Shown here: positions 33,331 to 41,543 of the stretch, piece by piece
How positions within the stretch are numbered: the first letter of the stretch is position 1
Layout: each line of letters starts with the position of its first letter
Source of the DNA: Streptomyces sp. 1331.2
GTDB lineage: Bacteria; Actinomycetota; Actinomycetes; Streptomycetales; Streptomycetaceae
DNA: 64,000 nt
Assembly (NCBI RefSeq): GCF_900199205.1
Contig: NZ_OBMJ01000001.1
Location: forward strand, 2,166,001 to 2,230,000
Direction: 5' to 3'
Position numbers and translations under genes: made by a program
The notes under the pieces: generated by a model
What the model saw: only the letters and a program-made list of their open reading frames with translations
The model's database searches: none
What the model was told of the DNA's origin: nothing

Positions 33331-34791
33331 TCAGGCGGCGGTGCGACCGTGGCGGCCGCGGCGGCGCAGGACGAAGACGGCGGCGCCACCGGCCACGACC
33401 AGACCACCGGCGACGGCGGCGAGGATCGGGGTCGAGTCATTGGCACCGGTCTGGGCCAGGCCACCGGTGCCCGGGGCGGAGCTGGTGGTCGCCGGGGTCG
33501 GCTGGCCGGCGGCCGGGGTGGTCGAGGTCGCCGACGGGGTGGCGGTGCCGGCCGGGGTGGTCGGGGTGCCGGTCGGGGTCACACCGGTCTTGCAGTCCAG
33601 GACGCCCGTGAACTCCTTGGCGTAGCCGTTCGGGCCGGCCACCTTGATGTCGTACTTGGCCTTCTCGGCGACCTTGACGAGCACGCTCTCGATCTTGCCC
33701 GGCTGGACGGTCACCTGCTGCTTGTCGACCGTGACGGTCGCGGCCTCGTCACCGCTGTTGGTGACGGAGACGCGCACGCCGTTGTTGGCGCACTCGACCT
33801 TGGCGGAGCTGTCCACCAGCGCGCCCTTGCCCTGCTTCCAGGCGACCTTGGCGGAGGCCGCGACGTTCACCTTGGTGGAGCCGGCCAGGATCATGGTCTG
33901 GCTGTGGTTGCCGTCGTCGTCCAGGTCGCTCATGAAGACCCGGCCGCTGAGCACGGTGGCCTCGGCGCTGGCGTCGAGGCCCGCCTTGCCGTCCGGGGTG
34001 CCGGCCGGCACGTCCAGGAACAGCTGGGTGTCCTTGGCGATCGGACCGGCCAGGTTGCCGGCGACCGGCTTGCCGTCCTTGTCCAGCACCTTGATCTTGT
34101 CGGCGGCGTCGCCGGAGACGGCCAGCTTGACGGCGCCGGCGCTGGAGTTCAGCACGAACGGGCCGAGCTTGCCGCCCGACTTGCCGGAGACGGAGTCCGG
34201 GGTGAGCGTCAGCGAGGGCTTCGGCTCGGCCGCCACGCCCTTGTTGGCGTCACTGGTCAGGTAGTTGCGCAGCTTCTTGGCGTTCTCGGTGCGCGGGATC
34301 GCGGTCTTGTCGTCCGAGAACTTCCAGATCGCCGCCTGGGTGCCGGCGGCGGCGTCCTCGTCGCTCAGGCTGTTGACGTGGATGGCCGCGGCCAGCGAGG
34401 CCAGGTTCGCCTGCGGGTACGAGTTGTCCAGGATCCAGCGGATCTTGGAGGCGTTGGCGTTGCTGTTGAGGGAGCTCGACGCCCAGTCGGCCTCGTGGTA
34501 CTTGGCGCGGCTGTTCAGGTAGACCGGGTTGTCGAAGTCGATGCAGTAGGTCTGCAGCTTCTCGCCCGCGGCCGTCTTGAGGGTGAACAGACCCGCGTCG
34601 ACGGTCCCCTTGCCCTCGACGTCGACCTTCTCGCCGAGCATGGTGTTCTGCACCACCGCGGTGACGCCCGAACCCGGGGTGTCCGCTGCGACCGCCGCAC
34701 CGGCCGCGAACAGGCCTCCGCCCAGCGCCACGCTGGTCGTGAGCATGACAGTGGTTATCCGGGACAGACTCCGCCCCTGCCTCTGGAACAT
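33331..34791 (-). CDS. Thioester-domain surface protein with LAXTG sortase anchor
   Basis: Encodes 486 residues. Signal peptide (TTVMLTTSVALGGGLFAAGAAVAADT). A TQXA thioester domain (about 38-180) has the Cys in LQTYCIDFDNP and the Gln partner in AGTQAAIWKFSDD, which can form an internal thioester able to bind host or substrate amines. Beta-rich repeats follow, then a Thr/Pro-rich stalk (about 405-445). The sorting signal is LAQTGAND, a hydrophobic helix and the basic tail RRRGRHGRTAA. LAXTG is the motif of class E sortases in streptomycetes; no sortase gene is in the window. The ATG has GGAGGGA upstream. Confidence 0.93.
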   Translation of the reverse strand: MFQRQGRSLSRITTVMLTTSVALGGGLFAAGAAVAADTPGSGVTAVVQNTMLGEKVDVEGKGTVDAGLFTLKTAAGEKLQTYCIDFDNPVYLNSRAKYHEADWASSSLNSNANASKIRWILDNSYPQANLASLAAAIHVNSLSDEDAAAGTQAAIWKFSDDKTAIPRTENAKKLRNYLTSDANKGVAAEPKPSLTLTPDSVSGKSGGKLGPFVLNSSAGAVKLAVSGDAADKIKVLDKDGKPVAGNLAGPIAKDTQLFLDVPAGTPDGKAGLDASAEATVLSGRVFMSDLDDDGNHSQTMILAGSTKVNVAASAKVAWKQGKGALVDSSAKVECANNGVRVSVTNSGDEAATVTVDKQQVTVQPGKIESVLVKVAEKAKYDIKVAGPNGYAKEFTGVLDCKTGVTPTGTPTTPAGTATPSATSTTPAAGQPTPATTSSAPGTGGLAQTGANDSTPILAAVAGGLVVAGGAAVFVLRRRGRHGRTAA

Positions 34792-35099
34792 CTGGGATCC
34801 CTCCGGGCCGGGCCGGTCCGATGGACGGCCCGCCGACTTGCCGTGCCGCGCGTGCCCCCTGTGGCACTGCTGCGGGTATGAACCAGACGAATCCTATTGA
34901 CCCCCAGAGGCCCCGAAACCCCCATGCGAAATCAGGACGATTCCGTATCTGGATCGTTATCAACCCTCCCAGATTCCACACAAGCTGACGGATGGCCGGA
35001 AACTCCGGGCCACTTTCTGTTATCCGGTCGGCATTGTGCGTGCGGGCACAACAACCATCTCGATCAACATATTTGTCGACAGAGTCGGCCACCGACCGG
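34792..35099. other. Intergenic region upstream of the adhesin gene
   Basis: More AT-rich than its surroundings. On the minus strand TAGGAT (34896-34891) about 100 bases before the adhesin start is a possible -10 box, without a convincing -35. The end of the ssb gene lies at the other side with no clear hairpin. Confidence 0.4.
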
Positions 35100-35696
35100 T
35101 CAGTTCACCACGCCCTGCACGTCACCTCCCCGACCGCTCCCGGCCACCTCGCTCTGACCCTCCATCACCGGACGCACGGCCGCCGCCGGAGCTGTCGCGG
35201 CGGCCGCAAGGGCCCGACGCGCCTCCAGTGCGCTCACGATCCACCCCGGCACCACCTCGCCCCCGGGCTCACCTCCGGCCTCGCCCGCGGCCTCCGCCCC
35301 GCCCGGCCCCACGCCGCCCGCGGGCTGCCCTCGCACCGCCGACGCCCAACGGAACGCCGAGGTACCGCGGGTGAGATCGTGTCCGACCGATCGGGCGTCG
35401 ATCTCAGCCCGGCTGCGCTTCACCTCCCCCTCCTTCCACTCCCGCACCCGCAGCCGGCCGCTCACCAGCACCGGATCACCCTTGTTCAGCGAACTGATCA
35501 GGTTCACCGCGAGCGCCCGCCAGGCCGTCACCGCCACGAACTGCGTCTCGCCGTCCACCCAGCACTCGCGCTGCCGGTCGTACCGCCGCTCGGTGCAGCC
35601 GACCCGGAAGCTCGCCATCGGCACCCCGCCGGAGGTCTCCCCGTAGGTCACCTCCGTCGCGACATTGCCGACCACCGTCACATGCGTCTCGCTCAC
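35100..35696 (-). CDS. ssb: Single-stranded DNA-binding protein, SsbB-type paralogue
   Basis: Encodes 198 residues starting SETHVTVVGNVATEVTYGET (GTG 35696 with GGAGAG upstream). The OB fold (about 1-110) has FRVGCTERRYDRQRECWVDG, FVAVTAWRALAVNLISSLNKGDPVLVSGRL and the actinobacterial signature GHDLTRGTSAF. The C-terminal 80 residues are Gly/Ala-rich and end DVQGVVN, lacking the acidic DDDIPF-like tip that recruits replication partners. This and the N-terminal sequence match the second streptomycete Ssb (SsbB), linked to chromosome segregation in sporulation, rather than the replicative SsbA. No rpsF or rpsR genes are adjacent, which also argues for SsbB. Confidence 0.88.
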   Translation of the reverse strand: MSETHVTVVGNVATEVTYGETSGGVPMASFRVGCTERRYDRQRECWVDGETQFVAVTAWRALAVNLISSLNKGDPVLVSGRLRVREWKEGEVKRSRAEIDARSVGHDLTRGTSAFRWASAVRGQPAGGVGPGGAEAAGEAGGEPGGEVVPGWIVSALEARRALAAAATAPAAAVRPVMEGQSEVAGSGRGGDVQGVVN

Positions 35697-36327
35697 GGCA
35701 CACTCTCCGTTCTCGCCGATGCACCGTACGGAATCGACCGGTGCGCCTTGAGCGTGCACCCCGCGGGAAATAACGGCCAATGACTTCCGAAATCCTGTGG
35801 ATAACTCGGGCTCGTGGAACAGCTGTCACTCGCAGGGGTGAATTTTGCCCTCCGGAGACCGCTTCGCCCCCGCCTCTTCGCGGCCATGACAACAAACCCG
35901 CTGATCGCCGCCCCCACCCGCCGCCGGGGGAACGCCCCCCGGCGACCGTCCGCGCACGTCATCCGACCGGCGCAACCACGATTAGCGCCCCACTCGCGCC
36001 GCCGGCGGCGCATTCTCCGTGCCGAATCCATAACGGGTGAGGAGGCAGCCCCGTAACGACTGCACAACGTCCGGCGCGGAACACTCCCAGACCGCTGCAC
36101 TCACGGCGTTCACCTGCGATTATCGGACCGCTCCACCGAACCGACACACCAACGACGGTGTCGTCACACTCGGCCGAGGAACTGGACACCCTTATCCTGT
36201 CCCCGACAGGTCGAGGGTCCACCCACCCCCACCCCCACCCTCAGGTACGGGGCCGGACAGCGCGCGCCCTCGGCGCTCGTCGCCCGCTCCCGGCCACGGT
36301 CACGCCCACCCGGGCGCCGCCCGTCCC
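35697..36327. other. Long intergenic region between ssb and tRNA-Arg
   Basis: No coding region can be supported; short frames here lack coding character. It holds the presumed ssb promoter, one DnaA-box-like sequence and a Pro-codon-like CCACCC low-complexity run just before the tRNA. Confidence 0.5.
35796..35804 (-). promoter_or_regulatory. DnaA-box-like site upstream of ssb
   Basis: The minus strand reads TTATCCACA, identical to the classical DnaA box, 100 bases upstream of the ssb start. It is a single copy with no cluster, so not an origin. Confidence 0.35.
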
Positions 36328-36403
36328 GCCCCCATAGCTCAGCGGATAGAGCACCCGCCTTCTAAGCGGTAGGTCGCAGGTTCGAATCCTGCTGGGGGCG
36401 CCA
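36328..36403 (+). tRNA. tRNA-Arg (anticodon TCT)
   Basis: Acceptor arms GCCCCCA and TGGGGGC pair over 7 bp, the D arm is GCTCAGCGGATAGAGC, the anticodon loop CTTCTAA gives TCT, and the T arm is GCAGGTTCGAATCCTGC. The CCA end is encoded at 36401-36403. It reads AGA codons, which are rare in this genome. Confidence 0.93.
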
Positions 36404-36775
36404 CCCGACAATTTCCGCGGATCGCCGCACGACCGCGACTATGCGTAGCCGGATAGGTTCTCCCGGTCATACTGCGCACGCACCGCGCATAACCCGTGAC
36501 AATGCGTGTCATGCCGCCGCGAAAAAGTGCCGGCGGCCATTGCCGGCGGCAGGTGCGGTGCTCGGTCGGGTTCCGGGCCGTTTTCGGACAATCCCACGGC
36601 CCGGACAATCCCGCCGGGCCGCCCGTACGGCGGAAATCCCGGGGGAACTCCCCGCCCGGAAGCTCTCGGAAGCACCCGGAAACGCCCTAAAGCGCACCGG
36701 TCGCGCTCGAAAGCACCCGGAAAGCACCCCGGGAACGCCCAGCGGACACCCAGGAACACGAGCCGGAAAGCGCCG
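36404..36775. other. Intergenic region after tRNA-Arg
   Basis: No gene supported. It contains the short inverted repeat TGACA-ATGCG-TGTCA (36497-36511) and, near its end, repeated AAGCACCCGGAAA-like units (about 36670 and 36711). No copy of the tRNA 3' end is repeated here, so no attachment-site scar is visible. Confidence 0.5.
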
Positions 36776-37423
36776 TCAGTCCGCCGACTCGGTCGGCGCC
36801 GCCGGCCCCGCCGGCCCCGTCAGCCCCGCCAGATAGGCGTCCAGCAGGGCCTCCTGGCGCCCGGCCGGGAACTCGTCCGGGGCGAACAGCGCCTGCACCA
36901 CCAGTCCGAGCACGAAGGCCTGCGCCCCCGCCGCGACCTCGGCCGGATCGGCCTGCGCCGGGAGCTCCCCGAGCCGCTGGGCGTCCCGGACGAACCCGGT
37001 GAGCGCCACCCGCGACCGGGCGTAGCGGCCCGCGTGCGCGGCCGCCAGCTCCGGATCGGCCAGCGCGTGGTCCCAGGAGCCGACCCAGATCCGGTTGCCG
37101 GCCGCGGAGTCCCCGTCCAGCGGCAGGACGTCCAGCAGCGCCGCCCGCAGCCGGGCCAGCCCGGGAGGCGGCGGCGGGCTGCCGTCGGCGGGGGCGGCCC
37201 GCCGGGGCCGGTCGCCCGAGCGCCGGTCCAGCTCCTCCAGCGCATGGCTCAGCAGCGCCCGCTTGTTCGGGAAGTAGTGCGTCAACAGCCCGGTGGAGGC
37301 GCCCAGTTCGGTGGCCACCGCGCGCAGCGTCAGCCCCTCGAAGCCCCGGGTGGAGAGCACTCGCCACACCCCCTCGGACACGTCCGAGCGGCGGGCGTCA
37401 TGGTCTCCACGGGCCGGTGTCAT
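36776..37423 (-). CDS. TetR-family transcriptional regulator
   Basis: Encodes 215 residues from MTPARGDHDARRSDVSEG. The helix-turn-helix (about 10-56) includes GFEGLTLRAVATELGASTGLLTHYFPNKRALLSHALEE split by the usual turns, and matches the BetI/AcrR-like form. The ligand domain is helical and Pro/Ala-rich. It is divergent from a GNAT acetyltransferase gene with 76 bases between them, in which a palindrome lies, so the acetyltransferase and the regulator itself are the likely targets. The longer frame upstream is antisense to the acetyltransferase. Confidence 0.9.
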   Translation of the reverse strand: MTPARGDHDARRSDVSEGVWRVLSTRGFEGLTLRAVATELGASTGLLTHYFPNKRALLSHALEELDRRSGDRPRRAAPADGSPPPPPGLARLRAALLDVLPLDGDSAAGNRIWVGSWDHALADPELAAAHAGRYARSRVALTGFVRDAQRLGELPAQADPAEVAAGAQAFVLGLVVQALFAPDEFPAGRQEALLDAYLAGLTGPAGPAAPTESAD

Positions 37424-37441
37424 GGGGGCTATCGTACATAC

Positions 37442-37451
37442 CAAACGTTTG
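37442..37451. promoter_or_regulatory. Palindrome CAAACGTTTG, probable TetR operator
   Basis: A perfect 10-bp palindrome in the unusually AT-rich divergent region between the TetR and acetyltransferase genes. TetR half-sites of this size are typical. Confidence 0.45.
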
Positions 37452-37499
37452 TTATGAATAGATCCGACCAGCCCGCGCACCATCGTGAAAGGCCCGCCC

Positions 37500-38051
37500 G
37501 TGTTTGCCGTACAGCTCACCGACCACGCCGAACTGCGCCCGCTGGAGCCCTGGCAGGCCCCCGAGTTCCTGGCCCACATCGACCGCGCCCGCGCCCACAC
37601 CGACCCGTGGATCCCCTGGGCCACCTTCTCCACCGACCTGGACTCCGCCCGGGCCACCCTGCAGCGCTACGCCGACGGCCAGGCCGCCGACCAGAAGCGG
37701 ATCTTCGGCATCTGGCGGGACGGCACGCTGGTCGGCGGCGTGATGTTCGTCAGCTTCGACACCAAGTCCGGCGTCTGCGAGATCGGCGCCTGGACCGAGC
37801 CGGCCGGCGAGGGCGGCGGGCTGGTCACCGCCGCCGTCCGGCAGCTGCTCGACTACGCCTTCGTCACCCGCGGCCTGCACCGGGCCGAGTGGTGGTGCAC
37901 CTCCGTCAACGCCCGCAGCCGCGCCGTCGCCGAACGGGTCGGCATGACGCGGGACGGCGTGCTGCGCGAGTGGTACCTGCACAACGGGGTCCGCCTGGAC
38001 AAGGAGATCTGGGCGATCCTGGCCTCCGAGTGGGCCGCCCGGGCGGCCTGA
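37500..38051 (+). CDS. GNAT-family N-acetyltransferase (RimJ/RimL-like)
   Basis: Encodes 183 residues. Features of the RimJ/RimL subgroup: an N-terminal ELRPLEPWQAPEFLAHIDRAR, the central strand FGIWRDGTLVGGVMFVSFD, the CoA-loop region PAGEGGGLVTAAVRQLLDYAF and RAEWWCTSVNARSRAVAERVGM, followed by DGVLREW. Acetylates an N-terminus or small amine; substrate unknown. GTG 37500 is preferred because AAAGG lies seven bases upstream; GTG 37485 would add five residues. Confidence 0.9.
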   Translation: MFAVQLTDHAELRPLEPWQAPEFLAHIDRARAHTDPWIPWATFSTDLDSARATLQRYADGQAADQKRIFGIWRDGTLVGGVMFVSFDTKSGVCEIGAWTEPAGEGGGLVTAAVRQLLDYAFVTRGLHRAEWWCTSVNARSRAVAERVGMTRDGVLREWYLHNGVRLDKEIWAILASEWAARAA

Positions 38052-38085
38052 CGCCCGGCGGCGACGCCCTTCCCGGCAGCACCGA

Positions 38086-38136
38086 CGGCGCGGGGCCCGG
38101 TGGACTCCCCTGTGGTCCACCGGGCCCCGCGCCGTA
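38086..38136. terminator. Bidirectional terminator
   Basis: Perfect 21-bp stem with a nine-base loop (TCCCCTGTG) between the convergent acetyltransferase and MFS genes. One of the longest hairpins in the window. Confidence 0.85.
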
Positions 38137-38154
38137 CCGGTCGTCCCGGCCCGC

Positions 38155-39705
38155 TCAGGCCGCCAGCACCGGCTTCTCCTGCTCGGAGCGTTCCTCCGCC
38201 GATCCGGCCACCGCCACCGGCGCCCCGGCCGCCCGCAGCCGCAGCGCGAGCACCAGCACCACCGCCATCACCCCGCCCGCCGACAGGAACACCACGTCCA
38301 CGGCGTCCGTGAAGCTGCCCAGCGCGTGCTCGCGGGCCGCGCCGGTGAGCGTCCTGACCGCGTCGAGCGTCCGGCCGGACTCCCCCGCCTCGAACACCCG
38401 GGCCAGCACGGTGCCGAACAGCGCCGCGCCGAGCGCGCTGCCGAGGGTCTGGAAGAAGCGCACCCCGGTGGTCGCCACACCGAGCTGGTGGGCCGGGGCG
38501 GCCTGCTGCACCTCGGCGATCAGCTGGCCGATCAGCTGGCCCAGCCCGCCGCCCAGCAGGGCGAGTTCGAGGCAGACCGTCCAGAGGCCGGTGGCCGGCC
38601 CGCTGAGGGCGAGCAGGGCCAGGGCGAGCGCCGAGCAGCCCGCGCCGGTCACCAGGAACGTGCGCGACGAGTGGCCGCGGGAGACCAGCCGGCCGGTCAG
38701 CAGGCCGACGGCCGTCATCCCGGCGGCCATCGGGATCAGGTACAGGCTGGCCGCGGTCGGTGCGACCCCGCGGGCGATCTGCAAGTAGAGCATCACGAAC
38801 ATGATCGAGCCGGTCATGCCCATCCCGACCAGGCCCTGGATCGCGAAGCCGAGGCGCACCACCCGGATCCGGAACAGCGACAGCGGCAGCACCGGCTCGG
38901 CGGCGGTGCTCTGGCGCCACAGGAAGAGGGCGAGCACGGCCAGGGTGGCGGCGCCGAGCCCGAGGATCACCGGGGAGGCCCAGCCGTAGTCCTTGCCGCC
39001 CCACTCGGTGACCAGCAGGAGCCCGGTGGCGAAGGCGGCCGCCAGGGCGGCGCCGGGGAAGTCCAGTCTCCGACGCCCGGCCGCCGACGGCAGCTTGACC
39101 ACCAGGGCGACGCCGGCCAGGACGACGAGGCCGAGCGGAAGGTTGACGTAGAAGATCCAGCGCCAGCTCAGGTGGTCGGTGAACAGCGCGCCGATCAGCG
39201 GGCCGATCGCCATGCCGAGGCCCGCGACGATCCCGCCCATCGCCCCGCCCTTGCCGCCGCCGCGTTCCTCCGGCTCCTTCAACTGGGCGATGACCACCAT
39301 GGTGACGCTCATCAGGCCGCCGCCCCCGATGCCCTGGACGGCCCGGAAGGCGATCAGCTGGCCCATGGTCTGGGCCGCCCCGCACAGCGCGGAGCCGACC
39401 AGGAAGGTGCCGACGGCCCCGAGCAACACGCGCTTGGCGCCGTGGACGTCGCAGAGCTTGCCGTACAGCGGCAGCAGCGCGGTGGCGGCCAGGGCGAACG
39501 CACTGACCAGCCAGGGCAGCCGGTCGACGCCGTGGACGGGGTCGAGGTCGCGGACGATCGGCACGGTGGCCGCCGACACGATGTTCATGTCGAGCACGGC
39601 CAGCACGATCGTGACCAGGCAGAGCATCATGCCCAGCCTTCGCCGGGCCGGTGTCATCAGGGTCGGTGCGGTCGGAGCCGGTTCGGCCAGGGCATCGGAT
39701 GCCAT
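38155..39705 (-). CDS. MFS multidrug exporter (DHA2/EmrB type)
   Basis: Encodes 516 residues with about 14 hydrophobic segments. Motifs of drug:H+ antiporters are present: LDMNIVSAATVPIV in helix 1, LYGKLCDVHGAKRVLLGA (motif A) after helix 2, and AFRAVQGIGGGGLMSVTMVVIA (motif C-like region). It should pump lipophilic drugs or a metabolite across the membrane using the proton gradient. It is divergently transcribed from a TetR gene whose product is the likely repressor. The intergenic region carries a TGGTCA inverted repeat. Confidence 0.94.
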   Translation of the reverse strand: MASDALAEPAPTAPTLMTPARRRLGMMLCLVTIVLAVLDMNIVSAATVPIVRDLDPVHGVDRLPWLVSAFALAATALLPLYGKLCDVHGAKRVLLGAVGTFLVGSALCGAAQTMGQLIAFRAVQGIGGGGLMSVTMVVIAQLKEPEERGGGKGGAMGGIVAGLGMAIGPLIGALFTDHLSWRWIFYVNLPLGLVVLAGVALVVKLPSAAGRRRLDFPGAALAAAFATGLLLVTEWGGKDYGWASPVILGLGAATLAVLALFLWRQSTAAEPVLPLSLFRIRVVRLGFAIQGLVGMGMTGSIMFVMLYLQIARGVAPTAASLYLIPMAAGMTAVGLLTGRLVSRGHSSRTFLVTGAGCSALALALLALSGPATGLWTVCLELALLGGGLGQLIGQLIAEVQQAAPAHQLGVATTGVRFFQTLGSALGAALFGTVLARVFEAGESGRTLDAVRTLTGAAREHALGSFTDAVDVVFLSAGGVMAVVLVLALRLRAAGAPVAVAGSAEERSEQEKPVLAA

Positions 39706-39783
39706 CGGAAAGTCCCCCCGGAGTCAGTGGAGTTCGGCCCGACCGGGGTGATCCGGCGGGCTCGGCACCACCATGGCAGCATT

Positions 39784-39831
39784 TTTATACCTGGTCAATT
39801 CTTCGCCCAAGCCAATTATTCGCTCTGACCA
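39784..39831. promoter_or_regulatory. MFS/TetR divergent control region
   Basis: On the minus strand TATAAA (39789-39784) is a possible -10 box for the MFS gene. Inverted TGGTCA half-sites lie at 39792-39797 and 39826-39831, 28 bases apart. AT-rich for this genome. Confidence 0.35.
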
Positions 39832-39874
39832 ATCATTCAGCCGAGTCCACCTTTGATCCTGGTACAGTCTCCCC

Positions 39875-40564
39875 ATGGCGACACACCCCGCCCTCGACCT
39901 CGCCGCCGACCGCGACCTCGGCGCGCTCCCGCTGCGCGAGCGCAAGAAGATCCAGACCGGCATGCGGATCTGGCACACCGCCATCGGACTCTTCGCCGAG
40001 CGGGGGTTCGACCAGGTCTCGGTCGCCGAGATCGCGGCAGCCGCCGAGGTGTCCAAGATGACCGTCTTCAACTACTTCCCCACCAAGGAAGACCTGGTCA
40101 TGGCCCCGCTGGAGCAGCACCTCGACGAGCCGGCCCGGGTGGTGCGCGAGCGCGCCCCGGGCACCTCTGCGGTGGTGGCGCTGCGCGAGCACTACCTGGC
40201 CGCGCTCGAACGGTTCGACCCCTCCACCGGCCTGAGCGACGACCCGGTCGTCCTCAATGTGGTCCGGGTGATCCACCAGACCCCGGCCCTGGCGATTCGC
40301 GCCACCGCCGGCTTCGACCGCAAGACGCAGACCCTGCTGGCCGCCGAACTGCTCGCCCAGGACCCGGCCCACGACGAGCTCACCGCCAGGGTCGCCGCCG
40401 CCCAACTGGTGGCCGCCCAGCTGACCCTGGCCGGCGAGAACCAGCGTCGGATGCTGGCCGGCGAACGCGCCGCGGACATCCTGCCGGACGCCCTCGGCGC
40501 GACCCGGCGCGCGTTCGCCCTGGTCGAACGGGGCCTCGGGGACTACTGCGCCGCCACCGCCTGA
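39875..40564 (+). CDS. TetR-family repressor of the divergent MFS pump
   Basis: Encodes 229 residues. The DNA-binding domain (about 28-75) shows LFAERGFDQVSVAEIAAAAEVS then KMTVFNYFPTKEDLV. The C-terminal region matches the MftR-like or TetR_C form with RVIHQTPALAIRATAGFDRK. ATG 39875 is preceded by TACAGT ending six bases before it, which fits a leaderless start. Control of the adjacent pump is inferred from the divergent layout. Confidence 0.92.
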   Translation: MATHPALDLAADRDLGALPLRERKKIQTGMRIWHTAIGLFAERGFDQVSVAEIAAAAEVSKMTVFNYFPTKEDLVMAPLEQHLDEPARVVRERAPGTSAVVALREHYLAALERFDPSTGLSDDPVVLNVVRVIHQTPALAIRATAGFDRKTQTLLAAELLAQDPAHDELTARVAAAQLVAAQLTLAGENQRRMLAGERAADILPDALGATRRAFALVERGLGDYCAATA

Positions 40565-40599
40565 GAGAGTGGGCGCACCACGACCCACCGGAGGTGCGC

Positions 40600-41412
40600 A
40601 TGGACGACCAGCCGCTGCTCACGCAGGACCGCTCAGACCTGCCCACCCGGGTCGAGGGCCTCCATGCGTACGTCGGCGAGGACGGCGTCGCGGTGCTGGA
40701 GTTGGCCCGCCCGCACCGCCGCAACGCGGTGACCCTGGCGATCTGGCAGGCCATCCCCGCCGTGCTGGAGCAGCTCGCCGCCCAGGACGGCATCCGCGCC
40801 CTGCTGCTCACCGGCGCCGGCAACACCTTCAGCGCGGGCGCGGACATCGGCGAACTCGCCGAGATGTACGGCGCTCCGGAACGCGCGGACGCCTACCACG
40901 CGATCAACGTCGTCGCCGAGGAGGCGCTGGCGGCCTTCCCGCACCCGACGATCGCGGTGGTGCACGGCGCCTGCGTGGGCGGCGGCTGCCAACTGGCCGT
41001 CGCCTGCGACCTGCGCTTCGTCGCCGAGGACGCCCGGCTGGGCATCACCCCGGCCAAGCTGGGGGTGGTCTACCCGGCGGTGCCGACCCTGCGGCTGGCC
41101 CGGCTGGTCGGCGCGGCGCGCGCCAAGTACCTGCTGTTCTCCGGCGAGTTGGTGCCGGGCCGGGACGCGCTGCCGCTGGGCCTCGCCGAACGCGTCCTGC
41201 CGGACGCCGAACTGGACGCCGCCGCACTGGACTTCGCCCGCCTGCTGACCCTCCGCTCGCCGCAGACCATCGGTGCGGTCAAGGCCGCCCTGGCCGTCCC
41301 GCCCGAGCAGGCCGCCGAGGCGCTGGCCCCCTGGGAGCGCCGCTCCCGGCAGGCCCCGGACGTCCACGAGGGCCTGGCCGCGTTCCTGGAGGGCCGGCCG
41401 GCCCGGTTCTGA
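40600..41412 (+). CDS. Enoyl-CoA hydratase/isomerase family protein
   Basis: Encodes 270 residues. The crotonase fold shows RPHRRNAVTLAIWQAI, the oxyanion-hole FSAGADIGELAEM near residue 77, VHGACVGGGCQLAVACDLRF near 122-141 and ARLGITPAKLGVVYP. Glu residues at the two classical hydratase positions are not both evident, so it may act as an isomerase or a specialised hydratase. The ATG has GGAGG seven bases upstream, 35 bases after the TetR stop, so co-transcription is possible. Confidence 0.9.
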   Translation: MDDQPLLTQDRSDLPTRVEGLHAYVGEDGVAVLELARPHRRNAVTLAIWQAIPAVLEQLAAQDGIRALLLTGAGNTFSAGADIGELAEMYGAPERADAYHAINVVAEEALAAFPHPTIAVVHGACVGGGCQLAVACDLRFVAEDARLGITPAKLGVVYPAVPTLRLARLVGAARAKYLLFSGELVPGRDALPLGLAERVLPDAELDAAALDFARLLTLRSPQTIGAVKAALAVPPEQAAEALAPWERRSRQAPDVHEGLAAFLEGRPARF

Positions 41413-41543
41413 ACCGGGACCGGTTTGATCCCGGACCGGAGCAGGTGGCCGGGAAGCGCGGCCGGGGTCCGTGCACGGCGGCGACACCCGTACGATCATC
41501 CGGCCGCCGTCCAGCCCCTCACGACCCCGGAGCGACCACCCCG

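Noticed and set aside
35796..35804. DnaA box as part of a replication origin
   Set aside because: Single copy; no dnaA, dnaN or box cluster nearby.
35780..36040. Possible small protein between ssb and tRNA-Arg
   Set aside because: Composition is Pro/Arg-rich with no ribosome site or coding periodicity; treated as non-coding.
36339..36608. Minus-strand 89-residue frame ending FEPATYRLEGG
   Set aside because: It reads across the antisense of tRNA-Arg. This kind of translated-tRNA sequence appears falsely in many annotations.
36328..36775. tRNA-Arg as an integration site of a mobile element
   Set aside because: No integrase and no repeated tRNA 3' end found in the window.
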